Positions 44,360 to 62,500 of a DNA stretch of 64,000 nt are shown here, piece by piece. The DNA is from Aquila chrysaetos chrysaetos. Taxonomy: Eukaryota; Chordata; Aves; Accipitriformes; Accipitridae. The position numbers and the translations under genes are program-made. The stretch spans positions 7,720,041 through 7,784,040 of the forward strand of contig NC_044011.1 of NCBI RefSeq assembly GCF_900496995.4, written 5' to 3'. The notes beneath the pieces were generated by a model that worked only from the letters and a program-made list of their open reading frames with translations, did no database searches and had not been told where the DNA came from. Numbering within the stretch: the first letter of the stretch is position 1; the number at the start of each line of letters is the position of its first letter.

Positions 44360-44363
44360 TACG
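44360..44363 (+). CDS. MPC1: MPC1 micro-exon of 4 nt (completes Ser24, encodes Thr25)
   Basis: The 4 bases TACG are flanked by AG (44358-44359) and a near-consensus donor GTAAGA (44364-44369). Exon 1 ends ATG AG. Joined directly to the next exon it would shift the frame and soon hit a stop. With TACG it reads ATG AGT ACG CAC TTT TGG, that is Met-Ser-Thr-His-Phe-Trp, exactly the vertebrate MPC1 sequence. The next exon has no alternative upstream acceptor that would supply the missing 4 bases. The assignment is inferred from frame, conservation and splice signals; there is no transcript evidence here. Confidence 0.85.
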
Positions 44364-50040
<5,677 letters not shown>

Positions 50041-50059
50041 GATGGAGAAAAAGAACTAA
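50041..50059 (+). CDS. MPC1: MPC1 exon 5: C-terminal residues and stop
   Basis: These 19 nt complete Arg102 and encode MEKKN followed by TAA (50057-50059). The aligned Met and Lys match mammalian MPC1 tails (Tyr-Glu-Met-Ser-Lys or His-Glu-Met-Thr-Lys), which supports the GC-donor join. The protein is 107 residues, two shorter than human. The acceptor is CTTGGCAG at 50033-50040. Confidence 0.88.
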
Positions 50060-50522
50060 ATATCTAACTTGAAATAAGCCAGGGAATGTGTTCATCCCGA
50101 ATTACAACCAAGGAAGACTTGCCATCTACAGTTGCTGTGACAGTTACAATGCGGATAAACCAGAAACACCTATTATGACAATGACCCCACCAAGAATCCT
50201 TCTACTAATTTTTCTTATCTTGCCTTTTAAAAAGTACTATTCAGCAATGTAAACCATTGCATTTAAAGTCTTGCTGCCTTACAGGTCCTTAATAACTACC
50301 CTTTTATTAAAGAGTTAGTCATCCAAATAACAAGCAATATTTGAAAACCAACTTTTTTTATCTAACAGTCTACAAAAGTGGCCAGTGATGGTTTGACATA
50401 ACTTGTTTTCAAATCTACATGAACAGAGGTCAGTAAACAGAACTGTAGGTGGTATCATTGTTCTATGTATTAATATTCTTAAAAGCCATTTAACTTGGGT
50501 GCATTCATTCCTATTCTGTCTC

Positions 50523-50545
50523 TTTTTTTTTTTTTTTTTTTTTTT
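50523..50545. repeat. Poly-T run of 23
   Basis: An uninterrupted T homopolymer in the MPC1 3' UTR. Confidence 0.9.
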
Positions 50546-51014
50546 AAACTTAAGCAGGGGCTTGCTAATCTACAAGAACAAATGTGTAGATGGGCAGCCT
50601 GGAAGTGACCAGCTATCCTTCTTCCCTTACTGCATGCCTTGTCTCATTAAAGAGACTTTGTTAACATACATTTTTAAGTCGCACATTATTTAAGAAGACT
50701 CAGAAAAGCAAAACCATAACACTGAATGAAGGAAGGCAAAAAAGTCTGTTTCTGTTTTTTAAGAAGTTCTAAATGCATTTTATTTCTTTTCCTACTGTTT
50801 GAGTTGTTCTAGATGTATGTAATCCTTATACAGGCAAAAACTTAACTTGTTTGGAGTCTAATATCTGAAGGACACAAGGTGCCTTTTGGTAGTTTTTGAC
50901 TTCATTGGGAGTGTGGTTTTCCTGCATGACCTGCCTGAAAGTTACATTCATCTAAAGATATAGATGACAAAGAATGTATGTGATGGATTGTATTTCAGTG
51001 CAGTGTTTTTGAAC

Positions 51015-51041
51015 AATAAACATGTTCCAGATGGCAATAAA
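51015..51041 (+). terminator. MPC1: MPC1 polyadenylation signals (two AATAAA)
   Basis: There are AATAAA at 51015 and 51036 with GT/T-rich sequence downstream, about 950 nt after the MPC1 stop codon. Either or both could be used. Confidence 0.6.
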
Positions 51042-51060
51042 TCCCTTCCACATCTTGAAA

Positions 51061-54000
51061 AGTTTTATCATATTGTGATACCAGGTTCTGAAGTGAAACT
51101 TCAGTATGGAGTGTCATTTTATTACTGTAACGGCATGAAGCAAAAACAGGCTGGAAAAGTAAGTGGTATTATCCTTTGTACTGAGTTCAGGCAAGCGTCC
51201 ACTGGATCCTAATACCCAGCACTTCTTTCCCCCAAGGAAAAGGGGGTGTGGGTACTTGGCTGAGAATGAGTATTCCTGCCATGATAGGCAGAGTAGAGTG
51301 CAGGGCTTTCACTATGCAGCTGAGTAAATATTACATATTGTCTTCTAGCAATTATACGATGGTCAATTAACAGACTTGCCTTAATCCTAGGCTGACACTG
51401 TGTTTCCAACTGCATGATGGCTAAATTTTTTAACAGGCATACAAGAAAGAGGCTTATAGGGCATGCTTTGCTGGATGTGTAAAACTAGTACTGACTGCTG
51501 CTCGTTGCTTTAGAAAAGTTAGTGCATAAAGCTGCCCCTTCAGTACTGCTGTCCTGTCACAGAAGTAGTCATCTTCTCTCCCTCCCTATCTCCTGGAATA
51601 GAAGAAGCATTAGACTTTTGTATAGACTAGTGAGGTATAAGCAGATGAGCATAACTGATTATCTTGGCACCTTATAGTTTGTTATCTTATTTCTGGAGAG
51701 AAAATAACTTACAGGTGAGCTTGAACTTCATAGGTATGAAATGTAGTGTTTTGGGCTGCTCTTGGGTAAAGCTTGCAGTAGATGGAATACTCTGGTGTCA
51801 CCTGCTGCTTTGATCACTGTTCATTACCTGCTGATTGTCTTAACTTCCTTACCTAGGGAATACCATTCACAAGAGTTTATCTTCTCTCATTTTCCTTGTA
51901 GCTGCCTGCACCATATTTTCTCATGTATTTCCTTCTACCTTTCTTCCCCTTATCCATGCACTGTGACAAGGCTCAAGTTCTTCATACTGGAGTAGTGCAA
52001 GTGTGAATTGCGGGTGGAAAATGGGCTCTAAGTTGCTTTGATTAGGTTTGAAACCAGTGATCCTTCCTGCACTCTGTACAGGCTTCTACAAAAAGGGGAA
52101 GAGGTGGAGCAAAGCATCTTTCATGGGACTTGAAGGGACAGGGCCCAGTTTGGGATAGGGAACTCTGGCCTGGGGTGGATGTTCCACAGCCTGTCAGTCT
52201 GCCTAATGACAAAAAAGTTTATATGGGCAGAGTGCCACCAAGTGGCTTGTGACCTGTGTCCTTCAGAGCATTATTTATCAAACCATTCACATACCATTTT
52301 TTTGTTTAAATTTTTTTATTTAAGTGATGGTGCTGGTGGGGAATACCTTAAGGAGGAGAAATGAGGAATTATTGCAATAAATAATTGTATGGTTAATCTG
52401 CACACTCTTCCTCTGGTGCAAAATGCTGACACACATTGGCCTATGGCCATTTTGGGATGGTGCTGTCTGGGATAATCCAAAAAGAGAACATTTTAAAGAG
52501 ACTGTGGAGACTTTTATATTCTTGAGTTGTAATACCTTAATGGAGCTAATGGCTTGGGTGTTTGTTTTTTTTTCCTTTTTCCCCACCCCCCCGGTAGCAT
52601 TGGATAGATGAATGTGGCTATGCCAGCTTCACTGATTAATAATAATCCAAAGTTAGAGCTCAGTATTTGCATTTGATTTATAAGATTATAGGGCTTCTCT
52701 CTACATGCTGTTTTTCTGGAATACCTATTTGGTTTTAATTTCACAGTTTGCTTTAATCCTAATAACTTTTCAACTGTAGGCTACGTCCTGCCACTAGAAA
52801 CCTGTGCTGCTCTGATTCCACGCGCTGCCCTGTGTGTACTGCTCTTGTTCCACCACAGTAAGACTGGGAAGGACATGGCCTTTCCTGTCTTGCCGCAGTG
52901 GCTGCTGCTGCTGCAGTGTCAGCTGCTGTTGTCTTTCATGTTTTCAGACAGAAAAGAATTTCTCACCTTTCTGAGCAAGTGCTGCTAGACTGCTGCTAAG
53001 GAATGTGACACTCTTAGGAATTTAAGTGCGGGACAGTATCAGCTAAGTTCTCAGTCTGTCTGTCGTTCCCCTTTTCTCCCCAATTTGAGCTTGAGATCTC
53101 TTGACCCACTTCTTCAAGGGAAGAGTTAGACTGTAACTTACTGTGGCATTAAAATAGCTCACAATTTCTTCTGCTGTTGCAAGATTGAGTGTCCTTGATC
53201 TGGAAGCTTGCTGGTTTATGATTCAAATGTGGAGGTCATTTGGTAGCACAGTAATAAATGGACAGAAATCAATAACCATAATTGTGGGGTCAGAAGAGAT
53301 TACTTACAAGGCTTCTTTAATGAAGGCAATAACAGCTACCTGTAGTGAATTTTGTTCAACCTCCCACAACTGTCTCATGCTATATAATAATTTCAGCTAA
53401 TACTGCTATGTATGGTATGTTCTTTTTTTTTTTTTTTTCCATTTTGCTTCTATGACTTCTGTATGAATAAGTGAGCTTTCCCTACTCTAAAACCAGCAGA
53501 AACCTCTCTTAGCCACAGTACTGTGTACACAGTAGCCTGCAAGCTCTCGGAGAAAACACATTCTTAGTAAAACGTAGTTCCCCATAGCATTGTGGGTTAT
53601 CTTTTGTTCTCCATACAAAGCACAATGGTGCCATGTGAGCAAGGACAGCAATGTAGAGAACTGGTGGGGGGAAAAAAGGGACAAAACAAAAAAGTCTCAG
53701 TAAGTTTACAGTCTGAGAGAAGGGAGCGAGAAAAGGAGAGTTTGCTCCTTGGAACCAAGACGGGTTTTGACATAGAAGTGTTTAGAAAATACAATCCCAG
53801 ATTAGGACAGAGCAGTTTTCCAACTATCTAGTGCCTTCCCTGAGCTCTCACATGAATGCTGATACAAACTGTATTACTGTCCAACTAATGCCTAATATGT
53901 AGAGCATCAAATTATCAAATGTATTTACTTCAGCTGTGTGTGTTTCCAGTGCACATGAACCTGTATTACACTGCCACAGGTGCAGACATGTTACTGCTTT

Positions 54001-57000
54001 ACATGCCAGTTACAAGAAGGTAAAGGGAGTCAAGGAGAGGAGGAATAAAAAGATGAGATAAAGAAGAATAATTAAAAACTTACTAGTGTGATATATTCAT
54101 TGGTGGGCTTAGCACAAAGCCCTTTAGGAATACGGCCTGTTTCTTCACGCTAATGTGAGAGACTATCAAGAATATAAAATGGTAGTATGGGAAAGATTCA
54201 CAAGCACATGTACCAGCTCTCTTAGGTTTTCAGCCTGTGTCTCACAGGATACTTTAATCCTGTCTGCATTTGGGGAAGAACAGTGCTAACTGCCTAATGT
54301 AGTATGTCTGCAGTTCTACTTCTGTAGAGTTGGAGCATTTCTGCTGTCATCTTGTGCAGAGGCTAAAAAGTTTATTCTGACTGAGACATTGCTGCAAGTT
54401 TCACTGTGTTTGTAAAGTAGAAAAGTAAGCAGTCTGGTGTTCTAAAATGAGGCAATTTCTTTATCAAATAAATTGTGGAGAAGTCTGTCTCTCCCCACCC
54501 AATCCCTTTCTGCTTTTGCTGATCTAATAGCTGCCAGTGCATTGCATTTAGTCACTGTGGTAACCACTTACAAATAACAAATGTCCATAGAATCATCCCG
54601 ATAGCAACCAGAAGGCAGAAATATCGGCTTCCTGGATAACCTGCTCCGAGTGTCATCACCAACGTCCTGCTCCTTCAAGATCATTGCCTCTCTCTTTATC
54701 ACATGGCCTAACCCTGACCATGATACTGCTCTCTTCCTACTTTTTCTCCTTCTCCCTCTCTTCCCACCTTTTTTAACAGTAGGTTTCAAGTAACTATGGC
54801 AACAAGCCTGGGAATTTTCAGCTCATTCGTCTGAAATCTAGGTCGTGTCTTTCTCATTAAGTGAAACTATTGTATGGGGATAACTGGCCCAAACTCAGCC
54901 CTTGGTGCAAGAGAAAGCAGCGCCAATTCCAGCAGCACTTGCAAGTACTTACACAATGGCTGTATTTGGTCCACTATGTAGAAAAATGTAAAGATACAAA
55001 GCCACTTACAATTTTGAAAGTATTTAATAATTTTGAAAGCATTTAACCCATAACTGGGCCACGGGAGAACCATGCTGTAACTTGCTTTAATTGGCGTTGA
55101 TTTATAGGTTGGTTGGAATAGTCTCGTGTCATGCTTGTTGTCCGAGGGTATGCATTAACTGAAGGGATGCCTTCTTGGAGTGGTATTGAGTGATGTAACT
55201 GATACTAGTAGCCTCTCTCATTCTTTGAAGAGGACATGTGGTGTTGTGAAATCTTAAAGCTGTCTCCTGGCAGGACAAGATATTAATCTCCTCTAATCTG
55301 TCACTCTGCAGTCTGCCTGGATCTGAGATCACAGCTTAAACACAGAAATATCTCCAGATTGTAACTTGTAGCAATGCCAAGGGAATAGCGAGATTGTCTC
55401 AAACGTTCCTCTTACACATTGGGATAGACCATGTCTCCTTGCCCCTGGGATCACATAAAATCCTAAACAATTACTGTATTTGTCCACGGGGAAGCCATAC
55501 GAAGCAACAATTACCAGGTATTTTTGTACGCACTTGATGTTATGGGTCACCTGGAAGCAAAGCACAAAGCCAGCAGTGCAATTGGTAACCTCTCTAATAA
55601 TTTGCGTTTCTTATACTGTAAAATGGTAAACATCAGCATCAGCTCTCAGCCGGATTATTGTTAGGAACAGGAACGGGTTCAAAGATTTGGCAAGGTACCC
55701 AACAGTGTATCAGTTTACCGAGCCTCTGTGATACCTGATCTGAGCGTACGATGCCCCAGAGAGAGAAGAGCTCACCAGGCTGTTTGTTACTTCCTTGCAT
55801 GTGTTGAGTTAGCCACGATGAGCCAGTAAAGGCTATTATCTTTCCCTCCAAAGCTTAGCAGTGGCTCACGGTGTTACTGTGAACCACAAACACACCTAGC
55901 TACTAAGTGCCTGCCAAGCGCTCTGGGAAACAGCTCTCATTTCTGTAGTTGTTTTTGTATGCCTCAGCTCCCTACGTGAGAGCCATGAGTGAGATCAGTT
56001 TCTGTCACTAAAGCAGCAATGACTGGATCTGGAAAGGTCTGAGTCACAGAGGACACAATTACCATGAAGCTGTATGAAGCCACCAAGTGTGTGCTCTGCT
56101 GGATGGGCCTGTGACTGTGGGTGATGGGTGGGAAGTGACAGACAAATTAGAAGCGATGGGTTTCCTGAACTGAGGCATAAGAAAGAGGATACATTTTCCA
56201 GCTTTTGCTTCCTTGCTCCTTGTTTTTGGATCACTGCTACCTGTCACTGTCAGCGATGCAGGCTTGCTGGGGAAAGTTCGTAATGGCATTTTCAGGAGCA
56301 GAGGGTCTTTTCAAAAGACACGAGGGGCATTCGTCCCCACTGGTAAGCTCCCTTCCTTTCAGTGGGCTTCAGAAGCTTCTGCTTTGTTTGATGTGGGATG
56401 TTTGCAGCAAGCAGCAGGATTGAGGTGGGGTCTTATCAAGTAGAATGGGCAAGTCCCTGAAGGAGCTCTACATTTTCTGTTTTCTACCGTTCTCCCAGGG
56501 GATCTCTGTAAGAGATCCTTTACTTGGTTTTCCTTGTAACCCCTGGCTTTCACCTTTCAGCAATATTCATGCCAACATCCCATTTCCAAAGGTGAAGGAT
56601 ACAAAGGTGATGAGGGATATGGGACATTCGAGCCCTAAAATGTGTTGCTTGCAGTTTTGGTTTTAGTGGGGAGCCCAAAGATTGCAGCTGCGGGTTGTGT
56701 GTCACTTGGGAGGAGGTAGGGAAAAGACTGCCGTGCTCTCACACGTCATGCCACCATTTCCAGTGGAAGCATGAGCCCGCAACATGTCTGTGGAAGAGAG
56801 GAACTAGTAAAAGTAAACTGTGGGTAATTTTTGTCATCCCTCTGCCCAAGCAAATAGCAGTGAAGCAAACAAAACTCAGCATCGTGCAGCTGTGATGTAT
56901 GACGCAAAGTCCGCTGGATGCTGTACTTAAAAGGTCTCACTGACCACCTCCAGAGGCGCCTGAAGCATCAGGAGGTTCTCCCTCCTCCTCCATTCAGTGC

Positions 57001-58356
57001 AAAACCAACGGAGCTACATTCTGCTCCCACCAGCTAATGCCAGCTCTGCTCCCTGCCCCCCATATCCAAATGGCTTGTGCTTCCAGCTATACTGCGACTG
57101 CAGAAGTAAACAGGCCTTAGGAGAGCAAGGTTCCTGGGGTTCGAGCTGTATGGATGTAGCCTGCAAGGCTCTGGTGGGCTGAATTCTTCAAAGCTTCACT
57201 TCACCTGGTCCTCACAGGCAGAAGTAGGGGCAGGGATGGGTCTGTCCTAGTACTCCCACCACCCTGCAGAAAACTGTGTCCTCGGGAAGCTGGGGGCTGT
57301 GGGAGGGCAGCTGTAAGCCATAGACTGCCTTGGCTTCTCCCTCTGGGATAGGCAGGCATGCTTTCCTCTCTTCCATGGGGTCCTCTGATGAAGGAGGGAG
57401 GCCCTGGGGAGGCAGGAGGAGAGAGGAGAGACCCCAACAATGTAGTCACTGGCAGGATCCTCCAGGAAGCAGCCCATGGTCTGGGGTAGCAGGAGGGACA
57501 TGGGAACAGCAGCTCCTGCCGGCAACCAGTTCCCTTCAGAGCCACCACCAAATGACACTGCCACGTTGACACCTTTGGGCCAGCTGCAGAGGAGGAGGAG
57601 GAGGCCACCAAGGAGCTCCACTCACCACCTCCTGCCCCTGTCAACTGCAAAGCACCCAAGCCAAGCAGGTGATGGCACGCTCCAGACGGGATGCTGTGAC
57701 CAGTTGGGCCTCTCCCTTTCTCCTGGCAGCTGTGGGCATGGGGCCACTGGGCATGCCAGGCACCAAGATTATTTTTGCACATACACACCCCCACACCCTC
57801 CACCCCCATCCCTTTTCTCATTTCTCCTCCCCTCTTTGGAGGGTCATGGTCATGTTGTTCCCTTACACACTCTCCTCCCTGCTCAGGTCCTTGCAAGGTA
57901 GGGGCCATGCTGGCCGGCTCAGGGGGTGACATTTTGCTGTTTGACTACTTTCACACAAGCACATCTGCAGGTGTTTCTCCCATTCTGAATTTTGGCCTTC
58001 ACCTAAAGCTTCCTGAGATGCTGATGGCCTTTCATCAGGCTGGAAAGGCACTGTTTGTGTCCAAGTGTTTCACCTAAAAGCCAATGTACAGGGCATGTGG
58101 GAAACTCTTTCCAAAGTGTGCGTGGGGAAGAGAACAGGGTGGGAGCTCTCCTCTCCTGGAGAGAAGAGAGGGAGAGGAAAGTTTCTGTCTTGAAGGGCCT
58201 CATCTGGGGCTCTGCCGCCCTGGCCCTTATCAAGTTTCACTCACACAGCAGCAGGTTACACAGCCTTTATCACTCATCTTCCTCTCCCGCCCCACCCCGC
58301 CCCGCTTCCCACTGTCACTTTGCAGCCAAGCAGCAGGCAGGGCTCACCCTGTCATA
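51061..58356. other. MPC1-SFT2D1 intergenic region, no gene recognised
   Basis: About 7 kb. It is mostly AT-rich, with a 16-nt T run at 53423-53438. From about 57.2 kb it is GC-richer but not very CpG-dense. The longest ORF is on the minus strand (57201-57932, 243 codons). It resembles no protein I know and is treated as doubtful. No transposon is recognised. Confidence 0.5.
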
Positions 58357-58428
58357 CAGGGTCGGTGTCTGAACAGAGCAGGCCAGGGAAGACAGGGTCG
58401 GTGTCTGAACAGAGCAGGCCAGGGAAGA
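58357..58428. repeat. 36-bp perfect tandem duplication
   Basis: Two head-to-tail copies, each beginning CAGGGTCGGTGTCTGAACAG, occupy 58357-58392 and 58393-58428. They lie at the upstream edge of the SFT2D1 CpG island. The unit is a multiple of three, so overlapping ORFs show a repeated peptide, but no real gene is evident. Confidence 0.92.
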
Positions 58429-58439
58429 CTCGTGTGGAG

Positions 58440-59570
58440 CGACCACGCTTGTCCGGAGGGGACGGCGGTTGGAGTGCTGCCGGGAACAAGCCGGCGAAGC
58501 GGCCAAGACACAGGGCAGCACGATGTCGTCCGCCATACCCTTTCTCCCGGGGGCAGAGGCTAACGGACAGCACAGAACCGTACTGGAAATCTCGGCATCG
58601 ATATACGCGTTACATTTGCCCGTGGAAGAGGGCCTTGACAACGAATCCCACCTCTCTCTGCCCCACCCGCTCGCAGCCGGAGAGGCACCTGCCCCGCTCG
58701 CAGGCGGTGCGCCTGGCACAAGGAGCACCCCTAACTCAAGGAGTGCCGGGGCAGCGCTCCCGCTGTCCGGCAGCCGGCTGACCAACCGCTCGGCCCTTGC
58801 CGTGGTACGGCCCCAGGAAAAGCAGGCGCGGGCCCCGCTGCTCCCACACCCTCGTGCTCGGGGGGTAAGGCAGGCCTCTCCCGGCGCCGGCAAGCCTACC
58901 GCTGCCGCAGGCCCCTTCCCTCTGCGGCGCCATCGCGCCCGAACGGCGGCTCCGGCAGGGCCGCGCGCCATCGCGACGTTGCCAGCCCGTACCTCCGCAA
59001 AAAGGCTTTATTTAACTGCGAATTCACCGCTGCTGAGCTCGCGCAAATCGCCTCCGTCCTTATCGAGATAAGCCGATTCCCGCAGCGGCCGCTGGAGCCA
59101 GGGCCCACCGAGAGAGCCCTACTCCTCCGCCGCACAGGCCCGCACGGCCGCGCCGCCCCAGTGCGCAGGCGCGGGACCGCCTCGCCGTGCGCGTCACTTC
59201 CGGTGGGACCGTCCCTTCCCGTCCGGTGCGGCGCGGTGCGGCCCGGCTCGGTCCGGTCCGGTCCGGCCCGGCCCAGCCCCAGCGAGGGCATGGAGAAGCT
59301 GCGGCGGGTGCTGACCGGGCAGGACGACGAGGAGCAGGGACTGACGGCGCAGGTACCGCCCGGCCGGGACCCGTTCTTCCTTCCCCCTCTCCGCACCGGC
59401 GGCTTGCTGGCCGCTGCCCGGGGCGCTAGGGGCCGAAGGCTCCTCGCCACAGGCCCGCACCGGTGTCCGCGGCCTCAGGCGCCGCCGTGTTCCCCCCGCT
59501 CCCCGCCGTATCCCCCCGCCTGGGCCGGTAAGCGGGAGGGGCGGGGAGGTGGAGGAGAGAGGAGAGTTTG
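58440..59570 (+). promoter_or_regulatory. SFT2D1: SFT2D1 CpG island and promoter
   Basis: This is a CpG-dense block around SFT2D1 exon 1. Just upstream of the ATG are an NRF1-like site (TGCGCAGGCGCG, 59162-59173) and an ETS/GABP site (ACTTCCGG, 59196-59203), next to a CGGTCC repeat in the presumed 5' UTR. There is no TATA box. This is a typical housekeeping promoter, with the transcription start probably between about 59205 and 59270. Confidence 0.75.
59290..59352 (+). CDS. SFT2D1: SFT2D1 exon 1 (partial gene)
   Basis: SFT2D1 belongs to the SFT2 family of small four-helix Golgi/endosome membrane proteins implicated in retrograde vesicle fusion. This exon has 63 nt and 21 codons: MEKLRRVLTGQDDEEQGLTA and Q, ending in phase 0 before donor GTACCG at 59353. 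It matches the acidic cytosolic N-terminus of vertebrate SFT2D1 almost residue for residue, as I remember it. The ATG has a good context (GGGCATGG). The membrane-spanning part is encoded by later exons outside the window. Confidence 0.93.
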
Positions 59571-62500
59571 CTGCCTGCGCCGAAGGAGGAGGTTTGTGGG
59601 CAGCAGGCCCTGCCTGGGAGTGAGAGTTTTGGCGAATTGTCGGTGCGCGGAGCAGCTCTTCGGTGTGTTGGTGGTTTGGGGTCCTTTGGTTTTGTTTTCC
59701 CCGTCCCGCTTCGGGTTAGGGGGGTCTCCTGGTCCTGAGCGGACTCTTCCTCCTGCGTGGCCCTGGTACTTAGTGATCAGTTAAACAACATCTAAATTGT
59801 TTCTCCGTTTCCTTATGCCCTTGAATTTGCAAAACCAAAGAAGGACTTTCTCTAGACAGAGATCGTTTTGTGTGTATTGTGCTGAAGTTCCTTTTTTGCC
59901 CCATACTCCTCAAGCACAATTTAATTTTTCTGTTTCCTCCTCACTATCTTCCTCAGTGTCAGTTTTGGGTTTTGCTACTGCATTTGAACGCCATCCATTA
60001 ATGAGACTTAACTTCTAGGTTGTAGCAAAGCTGAGCGTACTTCTAAAGAACCATTTATACCATCAGCTCCCTTTTAATTGGTGTGACTGCAGGTCAAAGT
60101 GCCCCACATCATGGAATATCTTGATACTGCGTGCTATGGGATGCTGGAGCGTGGTGGGGGAGGCTGGAACACAGAGCAGCCCAGATCTGAGCTGCAACTT
60201 GGGGAACCAGCACAGCCTCAGTATAGTTGGTATCTGTGGCATAACGTTAGTTCCAGCAGCTTACTGCTGATATGCTTTACTTGTCTTTCCGCGGAGCTGC
60301 TGTTAGTCTTCAAGGTTTATGAACTTGGCCTCTGCCACAGTAAAGCAGCTAAATTGTATCCACACCGGACTGATTCTGGAAGCAGTGTAGCCCTTTCACA
60401 CCAGAACTGGCTGCCAGCATTTGGGAGGGATGCTTCACCTTCTGATCTTATCTCAAGATTATCAAAGAAATACTTACATTTCTGTTAATCTTAGTTCAGT
60501 TCCAAGAGAATTAATTAATCTGCCATCCCCAGGCACGTTTCACATGAGACACATGGCAGTGACACAGAGTTCTCCTTTACTTGACGCTGTGATGATTGTT
60601 TTAAGGCAGCAATCAATAGATAAATGCTGAAGTATTTCATACTTTTATGTTTGAGGTGTATATCCTGAGAAGGAGAGAACTGAGCTACAGATGTGTTATT
60701 TGTTAAATGTCAGTAACTAAGCTATATATGATTGACTGTTGCATGTAAAGATGTTATAGCCGGAGAAGACTTTAAATAGGAAAAGTCTGCCCATATTTAA
60801 AGCCTATCCTGTACGTGATAGAAGAAAACATATACATATGTCTTTGGCATAGTGCAAAGGAGCTTCATGCTGAGATGAACCAGAAAGATCTTCTTTAAAG
60901 TAAATAAATACCCAATGAAGAAAAACTCAAGTGTTTAGGTCAGGCAGTGTCTCTGCTGTAGGCTTCTCTCAAAGTAGCAGTGTACTTCTAGAACACTGGA
61001 AATAAGCCTCTTTTTAGTGAGGAAATTCATATGTGAGATTCACTAAAGCTATAGCTTTGCAGCTGGATGGTGTTGACTATTTTTAAAGTGTGTGCAATAG
61101 AGCAAAAAAGTATGTGCACCCATGCAGAGAAGAACATTTTTTAAGAGGTAAGGTTGTGAAAGAAAATATAAGGTTGTGCATTTTGTGTGTAAAATCTTCA
61201 ACTGTTTTAAATGACCTTTCTGGAACTGAGTCATATGCTTGGTTAAAAACAATTGCCCTCTCTTTGAAATAGCTGATAGTTGTGTAATAGCCATCATACG
61301 GTTCGTGTTCATAGATGTCTCTGTATTCTGCTCCTTGATTTTTGCAGAAACATTACCATGAAGTCAGCAGTAATTCCTGTTACGTAAAGTAGAAGAAAAG
61401 TATATAGTAAGACAATTGTGTGATGATTTAATGAAGTCTTTCTGTACTTTCTAAACTCTTCAGATGACCGTCACTTCTTGCTGTAATTAGTTCAACTATT
61501 CTAAATATATATTAAAAAAAAAAGGCATTAAAAGAATTTGTTACTAAAAAAATCAATAATAAATTTTAAGTATACCAGTGTAACAATGTTGTCAGGGCAG
61601 CATTATGCTGTTTAGTTTTATCAACATCAAAACTAATATAAAATCAGTCTGACACATCGGCTTATTATCTGGCTGTCGTTTCATGATAGTTGTCAATTGA
61701 CATATGGTGTTTGATATATTGCTTAGGAGCTCAATTCTGTAAATATACTCAACATTTCTTTAAAACTGAGTTTTCTCCATTACTTGCATATTCTTAAATT
61801 TACTATCAAGAAAAGATGCAATGGTTAACTTCTAGAATCTTTCTTAAAACCTGTAGAAGAAAGTGCTTCTATTTTTTTTTTGTTTGCCCACATGGAAAAC
61901 TATTATAAGATAATTAATGTGTGGGGGGAGCCTAGGTAGATGTTCAAAACCACAAGAAATATTTTTGATCAAAGGCAGCCTTGCAGATTATCATTCATAT
62001 GACTTACTGGGTGTCCATAGCAAGCTATTCAGTAGACAGCGTTATCTGTTGCTTGCAACTTGTGTATTGGACCATTGCAAGACTGTTCCTTATGTTTCAG
62101 GAAGTCTGCCTTCCGGATTCCAGTTTCCACTTAGGGTTTCCTCTTGATTCCTGGATGTTTTTGTCATTTCTTTGATGTAATATTTTCTTAGAATATCCTG
62201 TGAATAAAAATCTTTTTTGCCCAGGAGTTTGGCATTAAAGCTTAGAAACCCCTAGTTTTCTATAGCTATTTGATGGTTTCTGTTTCTGTTTTCTTTCTAT
62301 TGCTTAGAAACAAGCTGGTAGGCAGTATAGAAAGAAGGGTATGTTTTACAGGAACTCCCTTGCCGCCACCGCTGCACAGTTCTCCATATGAATCTTTCCC
62401 CAGATGTGGAATTTGCATGGCAATTTTTTCAGTCTTCTAAGTAAAAGCATCTGAGACTGTAATGCCAACAGCTCTTTTTATCTGAAATCTAGGATTAGCT

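Larger units (their letters stand above)
50060..51060 (+). other. MPC1: MPC1 3' UTR
   Basis: The 3' UTR begins after TAA. Weak ATTAAA hexamers lie at 50306-50311 and 50646-50651. Two canonical AATAAA hexamers lie close together at 51015-51020 and 51036-51041, followed by a T/GT-rich stretch (GTTTTATCATATTGTG). This makes the main cleavage site probably just after 51055. A 23-nt T run (50523-50545) lies inside the UTR. Confidence 0.65.

Noticed and set aside
58469-59071. 200-codon plus-strand ORF upstream of SFT2D1
   Set aside because: It lies wholly in the CpG island, with several equally long frames on both strands and no recognisable motif.
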